A stretch of 64,000 nt of DNA from Blautia wexlerae (GTDB taxonomy: Bacteria > Bacillota > Clostridia > Lachnospirales > Lachnospiraceae). The stretch spans positions 62,001-126,000 of the forward strand of contig NZ_JAAIMY010000005.1 of assembly GCF_013300825.1 (NCBI RefSeq), written 5' to 3'. Made by a program: the position numbers and the translations under genes. The notes under the pieces are model-generated. The model did not search any database. It was not told the DNA's origin and saw only the letters and a list, made by a program, of their open reading frames with translations. Within the stretch, counting starts at the first letter, position 1. The number at the start of each line of letters is the position of its first letter. Below, in pieces: positions 42,393-52,007 of the stretch.

Positions 42393-43469
42393 ATGAAAGC
42401 ATTTCTGATATTAGAAGATGGCCATGTGTTCAAAGGTACAAGCATTGGTTCAACGAGAGACGTTATCAGCGAAATCGTCTTTAATACTTCCATGACCGGT
42501 TATCTGGAAGTAATGACCGACCCTTCCTACGCAGGACAGGCAGTATGTATGACTTATCCCCTCATTGGGAATTACGGAATCTGTTATGATGACCAGGAGT
42601 CATCAAAGCCATGGGTGGACGGCTTTATTGTCCGCGAATTATCCCGTGTCCCAAGTAATTTCAGAAGCGTGGACACGATTCAGCATTTCTTAACAAAGCA
42701 TGATATTCCAGGTATTGCCGGAATTGATACCAGAGCCTTAACGAAAATCCTTCGTGAGAAAGGTACCATGAACGGTATGATCACCGTCAATGAAAATTAT
42801 GATTTAGATACAATTATCCCCCAGTTAAAAGCATATACAACAGGTAAGGTAGTAGAGAAGGTAACATGCCGCGAGAAAGAAATCTTAAAAGGCGACGGTC
42901 CGAAAGTAGCACTTCTTGACCTGGGAGCAAAGAGAAACATTGCACGTTCCCTGAATGAAAGAGGATGTGAAGTTACAATTTATCCGGCACTGACACCAGC
43001 GGAAGAGATCCTGGAGGCAAATCCGGATGGTATTATGTTAAGTAACGGCCCTGGAGATCCAAAGGAATGTACTTCTATTATAAAGGAAATAAAAAAATTA
43101 TATGATTCTGAAGTTCCGATCTTTGCAATCTGTCTTGGACATCAGCTCATGGCACTTGCAACAGGCGGAGATACCCATAAGATGAAATACGGACACAGAG
43201 GCGGAAACCATCCGGTCAAAGACCTTGCAACAGGACGTGTTTACATTTCTTCCCAGAACCATGGCTATGTAGTAGATGCTGAGGGACTTGAAGAGAAAAA
43301 CATTGCAAAACCTGCATTTGTTAACGTCAATGACGGCACAAACGAAGGTATGGCATACGAAGGAAAGAATATCTTTACTGTACAGTTCCATCCTGAAGCA
43401 TGCCCGGGACCGCAGGATTCCAGTTACCTGTTTGACAGATTTATGGATATGATGGGAGGAAATAAATAA
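42393..43469 (+). CDS. carA: Carbamoyl phosphate synthase, small (glutaminase) subunit
   Basis: Releases ammonia from glutamine for carbamoyl phosphate synthesis (pyrimidines and arginine). 358 residues: N-terminal CPSase domain (FKGTSIGSTRD, FNTSMTGYLEVMTDPSYAGQ), then a class I glutamine amidotransferase with nucleophile C247 in AICLGHQ and H333/E335 in FHPEACPG. AAAGGGAG precedes the ATG. The stop overlaps the carB start (TAATG). Full length, all catalytic residues present. Confidence 0.97.
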   Translation: MKAFLILEDGHVFKGTSIGSTRDVISEIVFNTSMTGYLEVMTDPSYAGQAVCMTYPLIGNYGICYDDQESSKPWVDGFIVRELSRVPSNFRSVDTIQHFLTKHDIPGIAGIDTRALTKILREKGTMNGMITVNENYDLDTIIPQLKAYTTGKVVEKVTCREKEILKGDGPKVALLDLGAKRNIARSLNERGCEVTIYPALTPAEEILEANPDGIMLSNGPGDPKECTSIIKEIKKLYDSEVPIFAICLGHQLMALATGGDTHKMKYGHRGGNHPVKDLATGRVYISSQNHGYVVDAEGLEEKNIAKPAFVNVNDGTNEGMAYEGKNIFTVQFHPEACPGPQDSSYLFDRFMDMMGGNK

Positions 43470-46400
43470 TGCCAAGAAATAAAGACATTAAAAAAGTACT
43501 TGTAATTGGTTCCGGCCCGATTATCATCGGCCAGGCAGCAGAGTTCGACTATGCAGGAACACAGGCATGCCGTTCCCTGAAGGAAGAAGGCATTGAGGTT
43601 GTTCTTCTTAACTCCAACCCTGCAACCATCATGACAGATAAAGATATCGCTGACAGAGTTTATATCGAGCCTTTGACAGTAGAAGTAGTAGAACAGCTTA
43701 TCCTGAAAGAGAAACCGGACAGCGTCCTTCCTACACTGGGCGGCCAGGCGGGATTAAACCTTGCCATGGAGCTGGATGAGAAAGGTTTCCTCAAAGAACA
43801 CAATATAAGACTGATCGGTACAACTGCCCAGACAATCAAGAAAGCGGAGGACCGTCAGGAATTTAAAGATACCATGGAGAAGATCGGTGAGCCGATCGCA
43901 GCATCCAAGGTTGTTACAACAGTAGAAGATGGTCTTGCATTTACAAACACCATTGGTTATCCGGTAGTTCTCCGTCCTGCTTACACACTCGGTGGAAGCG
44001 GCGGCGGTATCGCCCATAATGAATATGAACTCCGTGAAATCCTGGAGAATGGTCTCCGCCTTTCACGTGTAGGTGAAGTTCTGGTAGAGCGCTGCATCGC
44101 AGGATGGAAAGAGATTGAATATGAAGTGATGCGTGATAGCGCAGGAAACTGCATCACAGTCTGCAACATGGAGAACATTGACCCGGTTGGTGTCCACACA
44201 GGTGACTCTATCGTAGTTGCTCCATCTCAGACACTGGGAGATAAAGAATATCAGATGCTCCGTACTTCAGCCCTGAACATCATCACAGAACTTGGAATCA
44301 CAGGTGGATGTAACGTTCAGTACGCTCTGAAACCGGACAGCTTTGAATACTGTGTAATCGAGGTAAACCCACGTGTAAGCCGTTCCTCTGCACTTGCAAG
44401 TAAGGCAACAGGTTACCCGATCGCAAAGGTTGCAGCAAAGATTGCCCTGGGCTACACACTGGATGAGATCCCGAATGCGATCACAGGAAAAACATATGCA
44501 AGTTTCGAGCCAATGCTTGACTACTGCGTAGTTAAGATCCCGAGACTTCCATTTGATAAATTTATTACTGCAAAGAGAACCCTTACTACTCAGATGAAGG
44601 CAACAGGTGAGGTTATGAGTATCTGCCATAACTTCGAAGGTGCCCTGATGAAAGCCATCCGTTCTCTTGAACAGCACGTAGACAGTCTGATGTCCTATGA
44701 TTTCACACAGCTTACAGACGAGGAACTCCTTGCAGAGCTGGAAATCGTAGATGACCGTAGAATCTGGAAGATTGCAGAAGCAATCCGTCGTGGTATGCCG
44801 CAGTCCATGCTTCACGACATCACAAAGATTGATATCTGGTTTATCGATAAGATTGCAATCCTTGTAGGCATGGAAAATGCTCTTAAGACCAGAAAGCTCA
44901 CAAAAGAGCTTCTCCTTGAAGCAAAACGCATGGAATTCCCGGACTACATCGTTGCACGTCTGGCAGGCAAGACAGAAGAAGAGATTAAAGCTCTTCGTGA
45001 AGAATATCAGATTAAAGCAGCATATAAGATGGTTGATACCTGTGCTGCAGAGTTTGCGGCAGCAACACCATATTACTATTCTGTATACGGCGATGAAGGC
45101 ACAGAGAATGAAGCAGTAGCAACACCGGATAAAAAGAAAATCCTGGTACTTGGTTCCGGTCCGATCCGTATCGGCCAGGGTATTGAGTTCGACTTCTGTT
45201 CCGTACACTGTACATGGGCATTTGCAAAAGAAGGCTATGAAACCATCATCATCAACAACAACCCGGAAACAGTTAGTACAGACTTTGATATTGCAGATAA
45301 ACTGTATTTCGAGCCTCTGACACCGGAAGATGTTGAGAATGTGGTAAATATCGAGAAACCGGACGGAGCAGTTGTACAGTTCGGTGGTCAGACAGCTATC
45401 AAATTAACAGAAGCACTGACAAAGATGGGCGTTAAGATTCTCGGAACATCTGCGGAGAACGTAGATGCAGCAGAGGACCGTGAGCTCTTTGATGAGATTC
45501 TTGAAAAATGCGAGATCCCGAGACCAAAGGGACAGACAGTATTTACTGCTGAGGAAGCTAAGAAAGCAGCAAATGAGCTGGGTTATCCTGTTCTGGTTCG
45601 TCCTTCTTATGTACTTGGTGGTCAGGGCATGAGAATCGCTGTAAGTGATGAGGACGTAGAAGAGTATATCGGTGTGATCAACCAGATCGCACAGGAGCAC
45701 CCGATCCTTGTTGATAAATATCTGATGGGTAAGGAAATCGAAGTCGATGCAGTATGCGACGGCGAGGATATCCTGATTCCTGGTATCATGGAGCATATCG
45801 AACGTGCCGGAATCCATTCCGGTGACAGTATCTCTGTATACCCGGCAAAGACCATCAGTGAGAAAGCAAAAGAGACAATTGCAGAATATACCAGACGTCT
45901 TGCAAGAGCACTGCATGTTATCGGTATGATCAACATCCAGTTTATTGTTCTTGGAGATGATGTATATGTAATCGAGGTTAATCCTCGTTCCAGCCGTACT
46001 GTACCGTACATCAGTAAGGTAACAGGAATTCCGATCGTTCCTCTTGCAACGAAGGTAATCCTTGGATACAAGCTGAAAGACATGGGCTATGAACCGGGAC
46101 TTCAGCCAGAAGCAAAACATTATGCGATCAAGATGCCTGTATTCTCATTTGAGAAGATCCGCGGCGCTGATATTAGCCTTGGACCGGAAATGAAGTCAAC
46201 AGGTGAGTGCCTTGGTATTGCTGAGACGTTCAATGAAGCGCTTTACAAAGCATTTATTGGAGCAGGAATCCGTCTTCCGAAACACAAAAACATGATCATC
46301 ACTGTCAAAGACGAAGACAAACAGGATATCATCCCGATCGCAAGAAGATTCGAAGCGCTTGGATACAGAATCTATGCTACACTGGGAACTGCCAAAGTCC

Positions 46401-46684
46401 TCAAAGAAAACGGAATCAAAGTTATCCGTACAAACAAGCTGGAGCAGCCTGCACCGAACCTTATGGACCTTATCCTTGGTCATAAGATCGACGTCGTCAT
46501 CGATACTCCGCCACAGGGTGTAGAGCATCAGAAAGATGGTTTTGTCATCAGACGTAACGCCATCGAGACAGGTGTCAATGTCCTTACTTCTTTGGATACA
46601 GCAGAAGCACTGGCAACCAGCCTTGAGAACACAGACCTGAATAATTTATCTCTTATTGATATTGCTACGATTGCAAGAAGATAA
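43469..46684 (+). CDS. carB: Carbamoyl phosphate synthase, large subunit
   Basis: Makes carbamoyl phosphate from bicarbonate, ammonia and two ATP. 1071 residues with the two homologous halves: KVLVIGSGPIIIGQAAEFDY at the N-terminus and ILVLGSGPIRIGQGIEFDF from about residue 553. Both ATP-grasp domains have glycine loops (TLGGSGGG and LGGQGMR) and ends of the form VNPRVSRSSALASK and VNPRSSRTVPYISK. The C-terminal allosteric (MGS-like) domain follows (about 935-1071). Codon use here is richer in C-ending codons than its neighbours, as in highly expressed genes. One operon with carA. Confidence 0.97.
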   Translation: MPRNKDIKKVLVIGSGPIIIGQAAEFDYAGTQACRSLKEEGIEVVLLNSNPATIMTDKDIADRVYIEPLTVEVVEQLILKEKPDSVLPTLGGQAGLNLAMELDEKGFLKEHNIRLIGTTAQTIKKAEDRQEFKDTMEKIGEPIAASKVVTTVEDGLAFTNTIGYPVVLRPAYTLGGSGGGIAHNEYELREILENGLRLSRVGEVLVERCIAGWKEIEYEVMRDSAGNCITVCNMENIDPVGVHTGDSIVVAPSQTLGDKEYQMLRTSALNIITELGITGGCNVQYALKPDSFEYCVIEVNPRVSRSSALASKATGYPIAKVAAKIALGYTLDEIPNAITGKTYASFEPMLDYCVVKIPRLPFDKFITAKRTLTTQMKATGEVMSICHNFEGALMKAIRSLEQHVDSLMSYDFTQLTDEELLAELEIVDDRRIWKIAEAIRRGMPQSMLHDITKIDIWFIDKIAILVGMENALKTRKLTKELLLEAKRMEFPDYIVARLAGKTEEEIKALREEYQIKAAYKMVDTCAAEFAAATPYYYSVYGDEGTENEAVATPDKKKILVLGSGPIRIGQGIEFDFCSVHCTWAFAKEGYETIIINNNPETVSTDFDIADKLYFEPLTPEDVENVVNIEKPDGAVVQFGGQTAIKLTEALTKMGVKILGTSAENVDAAEDRELFDEILEKCEIPRPKGQTVFTAEEAKKAANELGYPVLVRPSYVLGGQGMRIAVSDEDVEEYIGVINQIAQEHPILVDKYLMGKEIEVDAVCDGEDILIPGIMEHIERAGIHSGDSISVYPAKTISEKAKETIAEYTRRLARALHVIGMINIQFIVLGDDVYVIEVNPRSSRTVPYISKVTGIPIVPLATKVILGYKLKDMGYEPGLQPEAKHYAIKMPVFSFEKIRGADISLGPEMKSTGECLGIAETFNEALYKAFIGAGIRLPKHKNMIITVKDEDKQDIIPIARRFEALGYRIYATLGTAKVLKENGIKVIRTNKLEQPAPNLMDLILGHKIDVVIDTPPQGVEHQKDGFVIRRNAIETGVNVLTSLDTAEALATSLENTDLNNLSLIDIATIARR

Positions 46685-46711
46685 AGAACTGATAAATAAT
46701 ATGAAATGATG

Positions 46712-46760
46712 AAAAGCAGCCGTAATTTTCTCTGTCGGAGAAAAGGCGGCTGCTTTTATT
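46712..46760 (+). terminator. Terminator after carB
   Basis: AAAAGCAGCCG pairs with CGGCTGCTTTT, and the inside pairs further (TTTTCTC with GAGAAAA), followed by T-rich sequence. Confidence 0.9.
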
Positions 46761-46793
46761 TTATAGAATCAGCAGGAAAAATACAGATTACAG

Positions 46794-46823
46794 TTGTATT
46801 AGTGGCATGGTGTGTAATATAAT
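46794..46823 (+). promoter_or_regulatory. Promoter of uppP
   Basis: TTGTAT, 18 bases, consensus TATAAT ending at 46823. It leaves a leader of about 135 bases to the chosen start. Confidence 0.65.
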
Positions 46824-46964
46824 CATATGAGTATTTACAGTGGGTCAGATAGATATATGCGGATCTTTTGCATTACTTATTATCTGGCAGAAACCTGTCT
46901 GATCTGGTTGAAAATCGTTGTAAATAAAAATAACAACAAAAAAGAAAACAGGAAGGGAAAGATT

Positions 46965-47873
46965 ATGGATTTTATTGAACTGTTAAAGGTCATTTTCCTT
47001 GGGATTGTAGAGGGAATCACAGAATGGCTCCCGATCAGCAGTACCGGACATATGATCCTGGTGGATGAGTTTCTGAAATTGAATGTGACAGAGGATTTTA
47101 AGAATTTATTTTTTGTAGTGATCCAGCTTGGTGCGATCCTCGCAGTTGTAGTTCTCTACTGGAACAAATTGTGGCCGTTTTATATCAGACCAATTTCAAA
47201 GAAACAACAGACAGTGCTTAACAGGCATGGTGCAGTATCCAGAGGAATTCTTACTTTTGTGGAGAAGTTCTGTGATAAAGAGAAATGGGTACTCTGGTTT
47301 AAAATTATAGTAGCCTGTATACCGACGATTGTTATCGCACTTCCGTTTAATGATGTCATTGAAGAGAAATTTAATAACTATGTAGTAGTTGCCATTGCAC
47401 TGATCGTATATGGTATCCTCTTCATTGTCATTGAGAATTATAACAAGAGAAGAAGACCAACCTGTACAAATCTGGAAAATCTGTCATTTAAGACTGCGCT
47501 CATCATCGGTCTGTTTCAGGTACTCTCCGTAGTTCCGGGTACATCCCGTTCAGGTTCCACCATTATCGGTGGTATCCTTGCAGGAACATCCCGTACAGTA
47601 GCAGCAGAATTTACCTTCTTCCTGGGAATTCCGGTTATGTTCGGTGCCAGTCTTCTGAAAATTCTGAAATTCGGTTTCTCTTTCACAGGAACAGAGGTGA
47701 TGATCCTGATCGTGGGAATGGTAGTGGCATTTGTAGTTTCCATTATTGCGATCAAATTCCTGATGGGATACATAAAGAAACATGACTTTAAGGCATTCGG
47801 ATGGTACAGAATCGCACTTGGTATTCTGGTGCTTGGATACTTTATCGGAAAAACACTTCTTGGTTGTAAATAA
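46965..47873 (+). CDS. uppP: Undecaprenyl-diphosphatase UppP (BacA)
   Basis: Dephosphorylates undecaprenyl pyrophosphate to recycle the carrier for wall and polysaccharide synthesis; also gives bacitracin tolerance. 302 residues, about eight membrane helices, with both signature regions: [20 protein letters not shown] near the N-terminus and [14 protein letters not shown] (about residues 190-203). The ATG at 46965 has GGAAGGG upstream and gives normal length; the longer frame from 46827 is rejected because it adds 46 polar residues and starts just after the -10. Confidence 0.96.
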   Translation: MDFIELLKVIFLGIVEGITEWLPISSTGHMILVDEFLKLNVTEDFKNLFFVVIQLGAILAVVVLYWNKLWPFYIRPISKKQQTVLNRHGAVSRGILTFVEKFCDKEKWVLWFKIIVACIPTIVIALPFNDVIEEKFNNYVVVAIALIVYGILFIVIENYNKRRRPTCTNLENLSFKTALIIGLFQVLSVVPGTSRSGSTIIGGILAGTSRTVAAEFTFFLGIPVMFGASLLKILKFGFSFTGTEVMILIVGMVVAFVVSIIAIKFLMGYIKKHDFKAFGWYRIALGILVLGYFIGKTLLGCK

Positions 47874-47881
47874 TGTATAAG

Positions 47882-47945
47882 AAAAGCCCTGCTGTATAAG
47901 CGGCATGTACGTCATAAGCGTATATCCCGGACAGCAGGGCTTTTT
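47882..47945 (+). terminator. Bidirectional terminator after uppP
   Basis: 13-bp stem AAAAGCCCTGCTG/CAGCAGGGCTTTT with a ~37-base loop. As and Ts on both sides suit both uppP and the convergent regulator gene. Confidence 0.85.
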
Positions 47946-47962
47946 ATTATGTTACAGGTTTC

Positions 47963-48901
47963 TTATATGCAGATCATTTCGCCGGTATAAGAGGTATCAT
48001 AACCTGTCAGATGATGAATCTCAGTTTTGAAATCTTCAGACTGTACAATTTCCACAAGAGCAGAGAACCCCGGCTTTCTCACAGATTCCGCAGGAATTGT
48101 CAGATACATCTGCATATCAGTCACAGGGACGAAATCAAGTCCCGGAAAGTAACGTGCGATCATTTCTTCTCCAAAAGCAACATTCGCTCTGTGCTCAAAA
48201 ACAGCAGATGCAGATGACATATCAGAGACAGCTTCATTTCTGTATCCGCTGATTTTTTCAGAAGAGATTCCCCGTTCTTTCAACAGACGGTCCAGATAAA
48301 CCCTGCGGGCACTTCCCTTTTCACGATTCATAAAAACAACTTTCGGATCCGTCAGGTCCTCCATAGAAGAAATTTTTTCAGGATTTCCGGCCTGTACATA
48401 GAAGCCGACAGAGTATTTATATAAAGAAAGAAGTACCAGCGGGATTCCGGGAACCAGGTGACGGATATCATCTATATCCAGACTGGTAGCAGCGATATGT
48501 GCCTTTTCGAAATACAGGGAATAAAGTCCGTTATAGTCATTCATATGAGACTGCAGGACAGGAAGTCCATCAGGATGAGCGGACATTTTGCCGAGAAGAA
48601 GCTCCAGGGCGGCAGAAGTCTGGCCGCCTAAAATGATACCACTGGAATGAAGCAGATAATCTCTCTTCAGCAGAGAGCTCTCAGGTTCAAAATTAACAGA
48701 AGTGTATGGAATATCCTGCCCGCTTCCGGAATTGCCGGAACTGCTTCTGTTAAGATACTGTGTCAACTGCTCTTCGCTGACCCTGAGTTGTTTTCCGATT
48801 TTGGAAGATTCCAGCTCACCGCGCTTGATAAGTTCATAGACCGTCGTCTTTTTGATCTTCAGACGGTCTGCGACCTCCTGAGCTGTGTAAAGTTTATTCA
48901 T
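47963..48901 (-). CDS. HTH regulator with a periplasmic-binding-like sensor domain, molybdate locus
   Basis: 312 residues. The N-terminus is an excisionase/MerR-like DNA-binding helix-turn-helix (YTAQEVADRLKIKKTTVYELIKRGE); after a Gly/Ser linker comes a ~230-residue domain resembling the PBP-like family related to ModA (LLLGKMSAHP, DPKVVFMNREKGSARRVYLDRLL, VAFGEEMIARYFPG). This one-component layout is common next to molybdate or tungstate transporters and is thought to sense the oxyanion. The ATG at 48901 overlaps the end of the Mop gene; a TTG one codon earlier is possible. Probably controls modABC. Ligand not proven. Confidence 0.85.
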   Translation of the reverse strand: MNKLYTAQEVADRLKIKKTTVYELIKRGELESSKIGKQLRVSEEQLTQYLNRSSSGNSGSGQDIPYTSVNFEPESSLLKRDYLLHSSGIILGGQTSAALELLLGKMSAHPDGLPVLQSHMNDYNGLYSLYFEKAHIAATSLDIDDIRHLVPGIPLVLLSLYKYSVGFYVQAGNPEKISSMEDLTDPKVVFMNREKGSARRVYLDRLLKERGISSEKISGYRNEAVSDMSSASAVFEHRANVAFGEEMIARYFPGLDFVPVTDMQMYLTIPAESVRKPGFSALVEIVQSEDFKTEIHHLTGYDTSYTGEMICI

Positions 48902-49106
48902 CAATACCTACCATGACATTAGTAGCCTTGATCACTGCATAAGCATCAGAACCTACTTTCAGGTTTAATTCTTCAACTGCTGCACAGGAGATGGTTGCTG
49001 TGATAATGTTTCCACCGCCGATATCAATAGAAACGATGGAGTTTACAGCTCCGTTATTGATACTTACTACTTTCCCTTTTAACTGATTGCGTGCACTTAA
49101 TTTCAT
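48894..49106 (-). CDS. Mop-domain molybdate-binding protein (TOBE/molbindin)
   Basis: 70 residues forming a single Mop/TOBE fold: LSARNQLKGKVVSINNGAVNSIVSIDIGGG, then ISCAAVEELNLKVGSDAYAVIKATNVMVG. Molbindins bind molybdate or tungstate as oligomers and store or buffer it in the cytoplasm. GAGGT lies upstream of the ATG. It overlaps the regulator gene by eight bases and is divergent from modA. Together with modABC it supports oxyanion specificity for the locus. Confidence 0.92.
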   Translation of the reverse strand: MKLSARNQLKGKVVSINNGAVNSIVSIDIGGGNIITATISCAAVEELNLKVGSDAYAVIKATNVMVGIDE

Positions 49107-49135
49107 GATAATTACCTCACTGTTTATTATTTTTT

Positions 49136-49163
49136 TCTATAGATTTATCTGATACCCGATCAA
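49136..49163 (-). promoter_or_regulatory. Promoter of the mop-regulator operon (minus strand)
   Basis: Minus strand TTGATC (49158-49163), 16 bases, TATAGA (49136-49141), about 30 bases before the Mop start. Confidence 0.5.
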
Positions 49164-49242
49164 AGGCCGGAAAGTTGTTTTTGCCGGTAAAAATAAGGCT
49201 TTCAATCTGCTATCATTTACATGATAACATATACAAATAAAA

Positions 49243-49271
49243 TTGACAAGAATACAAAAGTTTTGTACAAT
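49243..49271 (+). promoter_or_regulatory. modA promoter with an internal palindrome
   Basis: Consensus -35 TTGACA, a 17-base spacer and TACAAT. A 15-base palindrome TACAAAAGTTTTGTA (49253-49267) covers the spacer and the start of the -10, a good position for a repressor site. A second inverted repeat, TATCAT-TTAC-ATGATA, lies at 49211-49226. Confidence 0.8.
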
Positions 49272-49334
49272 AAACACAAAAGGAAACAAAACTCAATAAA
49301 ACAAAACAAAACTGAATAAAAGGCGGTAAAAAAC

Positions 49335-50234
49335 ATGAGAAAGAAATTAATTGCAGCAATGATGGCAGGAGCACTGAGCGCAGGAATACTCAGCACAGGA
49401 GTTTTCGCAGCAGATACAGACTTAAAAGGTGAAGTCAACACATTCATCGCAGCAAGCTTAAGCAATGCAATGGAAGAAATCCAGAAAAATTTCAATGAGA
49501 CATATCCTGATGTTGAAATCCTCTACAATGCAGACAGCTCAGGCACATTACAGACACAGATCGAAGAAGGCGCACGCTGCGATATCTTCTTCTCAGCAGC
49601 TGACAAGCAGATGGACGCTCTGGTAGACGAAGATCTGGTTAAGAAAGATACTGTAGAAGATATCCTTGAGAACAAAGTCGTTCTGATCAAACCTAAGGAT
49701 GGAGAAACAAAAGTTACAGGATTCGAGAACATCACAGATGCAGCCAACATCGCACTTGCAGGGGACAGCGTTCCTGTTGGACAGTATTCCAGAGAAATTT
49801 TCGACAATCTTGGAATTACAGATGAAGTAAATAAGATGGAAATCAATGAAGGTAAAAATGTATCTGAAGTTCTTGCTGCAGTAAGTGAAGGAAGTAATGA
49901 GATCGGTATCGTTTATGCTACAGATGCAGCTTCCGTTGCAGATAAAGTAGACGTTATCGCAGAAGCTCCGGCAGATGCACTGAAGACATCTGTTCTCTAT
50001 CCGGTAGGCCTTATCGAAGACAAAGAGGCATCTGAAGATGATACAGCAGCTGCAGAAGCATTCCTTGAGTACATCAAATCTGACGACGCTATGAAAGTAT
50101 TCGAGAAATACGGATTCACAGCATACAAAGCAGATGATGCTTCCGAAACAGATGATAAAGATGCAGAAGCAACAGAAGAAGCAGATGACACAGAAACAAA
50201 TGCTGAGACAGAGACAACGGAGGAAGCTAAATAA
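49335..50234 (+). CDS. modA: Molybdate ABC transporter substrate-binding protein ModA
   Basis: Binds molybdate or tungstate outside the membrane for ModBC. 299 residues: signal peptide (about 1-26, ending GVFA), then the ModA domain (FIAASLSNAMEEI, NADSSGTLQTQIEEGARCDIFFSA, SVPVGQYSREIFDNLGI, EIGIVYATDA). Two oddities: the signal peptide has no lipobox cysteine, although ModA of Firmicutes is normally a lipoprotein; and the last ~35 residues are an acidic Thr/Glu/Asp-rich tail. Anchoring is therefore unclear. AAGGCGG lies before the ATG. Two bases separate it from modB. Confidence 0.93.
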   Translation: MRKKLIAAMMAGALSAGILSTGVFAADTDLKGEVNTFIAASLSNAMEEIQKNFNETYPDVEILYNADSSGTLQTQIEEGARCDIFFSAADKQMDALVDEDLVKKDTVEDILENKVVLIKPKDGETKVTGFENITDAANIALAGDSVPVGQYSREIFDNLGITDEVNKMEINEGKNVSEVLAAVSEGSNEIGIVYATDAASVADKVDVIAEAPADALKTSVLYPVGLIEDKEASEDDTAAAEAFLEYIKSDDAMKVFEKYGFTAYKADDASETDDKDAEATEEADDTETNAETETTEEAK

Positions 50235-50236
50235 GA

Positions 50237-50932
50237 ATGAGTGAATTTCTGGCAGAAATAAACTGGAGTCCTTTATGGATTTCACTGAAAACAGGTTTCG
50301 CGGCTACTGTGATCGCGTTCTTTTTGGGGATATTCTTTGCGAGACTGGTAATGAAGATGAAACCTGTTTCCAGAGGCATACTGGATGGTATCCTGACCAT
50401 GCCTCTGGTACTTCCCCCGACAGTGGCCGGTTTCATTCTGCTTCTGCTGTTCAGTCTGAGACGTCCGTTCGGGGCATTTCTGCTGGATAATTTTGATATT
50501 AAGATCGTACAGACCTGGAAGGGCTGCGTGATCGCAGCATCTGTAATTGCGTTTCCACTGATGTATCGAAATGCACGCGCTGCATTTGAACAGGTGGATG
50601 TGAATCTGATCGCAGCAGGCAAGACACTTGGCATGAGTGACAGAAGAATCTTCTGGACAGTTGTCATGCCGACAGCAGGACCCGGAATCGCATCCGGTAC
50701 AGTCCTTGCCTTTGCCAGAGCAATCGGAGAATACGGTGCTACATCCATGCTCGCAGGAAACATTCTTGGCAAGACCAGAACCGTTTCCGTTGCCATTGCT
50801 TCGGAGACTGCGGCAGGAAATTATGGCATGGCCGGTTTCTGGGTAGTTGTAATCTTGATCATTTCATTTGTGATCGTTGCGGCGATCAATATCGTTTCCG
50901 GTAAGGGAATGAAGAGGGGCAGGTGGATGTAA
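50237..50932 (+). CDS. modB: Molybdate ABC transporter permease ModB
   Basis: 231 residues with about five membrane helices and the permease signature of the ABC-contact loop (EQVDVNLIAAGKTLGMSDRRIFWTVVMPTAGPGI) followed by FARAIGEYGATSMLAGN, typical of ModB. It forms the membrane channel of the importer. The stop overlaps the modC start (TAATG). Firm assignment. Confidence 0.94.
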   Translation: MSEFLAEINWSPLWISLKTGFAATVIAFFLGIFFARLVMKMKPVSRGILDGILTMPLVLPPTVAGFILLLLFSLRRPFGAFLLDNFDIKIVQTWKGCVIAASVIAFPLMYRNARAAFEQVDVNLIAAGKTLGMSDRRIFWTVVMPTAGPGIASGTVLAFARAIGEYGATSMLAGNILGKTRTVSVAIASETAAGNYGMAGFWVVVILIISFVIVAAINIVSGKGMKRGRWM

Positions 50933-51990
50933 TGGCAGTCAGTGTGGATATTGAGAAGAAACTTCATGGCTTCACTCTGAAAGTAAAGCTGGAGAGTGAT
51001 GGTTCTCCAATGGGGATCCTTGGAGCATCCGGAAGCGGAAAAAGTATGACTCTGCGCTGTATTGCAGGAATCCAGACACCGGACTCAGGAAGAATTGTTG
51101 TAAATGATAAAGTTCTTTTTGATTCAGAAAAGAAAATCAATCTTAAACCGCAGGAGAGGAAGGTCGGCTATCTTTTTCAGAACTATGCACTTTTTCCTAC
51201 CATGACTGTAGAGAAGAATATCGCATGCGGATACAGAGGGGATAAGAAACATTTTAAGGCAAAAGTGGCAGATTACATAGAGCGCTATCAGCTTAACGGG
51301 CTGGAGAAACGTTATCCGGGACAGCTTTCCGGAGGTCAGCAGCAGCGTGTCGCACTGGCACGAATGATGATCGGAGAACCGGAAGTCATCCTTCTGGATG
51401 AACCGTTCTCAGCACTGGATGGATATCTGAAAGATATCATGCAGCGTGATATGCAGAACTTTCTTAATGAGTACACAGGTGATATGATTCTGGTCACTCA
51501 CAGCCGTGATGAGGCTTACAAGTTCTGCGGACATCTGACAATTCTGGACAGCGGTCAGGCACTTACTACAGGAGAAACCAAGAAACTCTTTGAACGACCC
51601 GGTATTCTGCAGGCAGCCAGACTGACAGGGTGTAAAAATTTCTCAACTGTACAGAAAATGGGAAAACACAGTATTTATGCAGTGGACTGGGATCTGATGC
51701 TGCAGACCGAAGATGTGGTGCCGGATGATGTTACGCATGTGGGAATCCGCGGTCACTGGATGAAAGGTGCATCTGAAGGCGGAGAGAACCACATGGAAGT
51801 GGAAGTTGTGGAATATATTGAAACGACCTTTGAACATCAGTATTTACTGAAGAACAAGAAAGGCGGAGACTGTCAGCCGGTCTGGTGGATGTGTCCCAAA
51901 GGAAATTTTGAGGAAGATCCGCATGCAAAAGTTCCGAAATATATTCATTTTCCGGAAGAGCATCTGATGCTGCTGAAAGAAGCAAAATAG
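50932..51990 (+). CDS. modC: Molybdate ABC transporter ATPase ModC
   Basis: 352 residues: Walker A GASGSGKSM (the residue after GKS is Met where Thr is common), Q-loop YLFQNYALFPTMTV, signature LSGGQQQRVALARM, Walker B VILLDEPFSALD, H-loop VTHSRDEA. The C-terminal ~120 residues match the TOBE-like regulatory part of ModC only loosely. The ATG at 50932 (AGGTGG upstream) is preferred over a GTG three codons earlier. Last gene of the operon; a terminator follows. Confidence 0.92.
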   Translation: MAVSVDIEKKLHGFTLKVKLESDGSPMGILGASGSGKSMTLRCIAGIQTPDSGRIVVNDKVLFDSEKKINLKPQERKVGYLFQNYALFPTMTVEKNIACGYRGDKKHFKAKVADYIERYQLNGLEKRYPGQLSGGQQQRVALARMMIGEPEVILLDEPFSALDGYLKDIMQRDMQNFLNEYTGDMILVTHSRDEAYKFCGHLTILDSGQALTTGETKKLFERPGILQAARLTGCKNFSTVQKMGKHSIYAVDWDLMLQTEDVVPDDVTHVGIRGHWMKGASEGGENHMEVEVVEYIETTFEHQYLLKNKKGGDCQPVWWMCPKGNFEEDPHAKVPKYIHFPEEHLMLLKEAK

Positions 51991-52007
51991 AATATATAAG
52001 AAATAAT

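Noticed and set aside
44267-45208. 313-residue minus-strand frame opposite carB
   Set aside because: Cysteine-rich shadow of the highly conserved carB; no start signal.
46827-46964. N-terminal extension of UppP
   Set aside because: It starts four bases after the -10 box, adds 46 non-conserved residues, and the ATG at 46965 has a better ribosome site.
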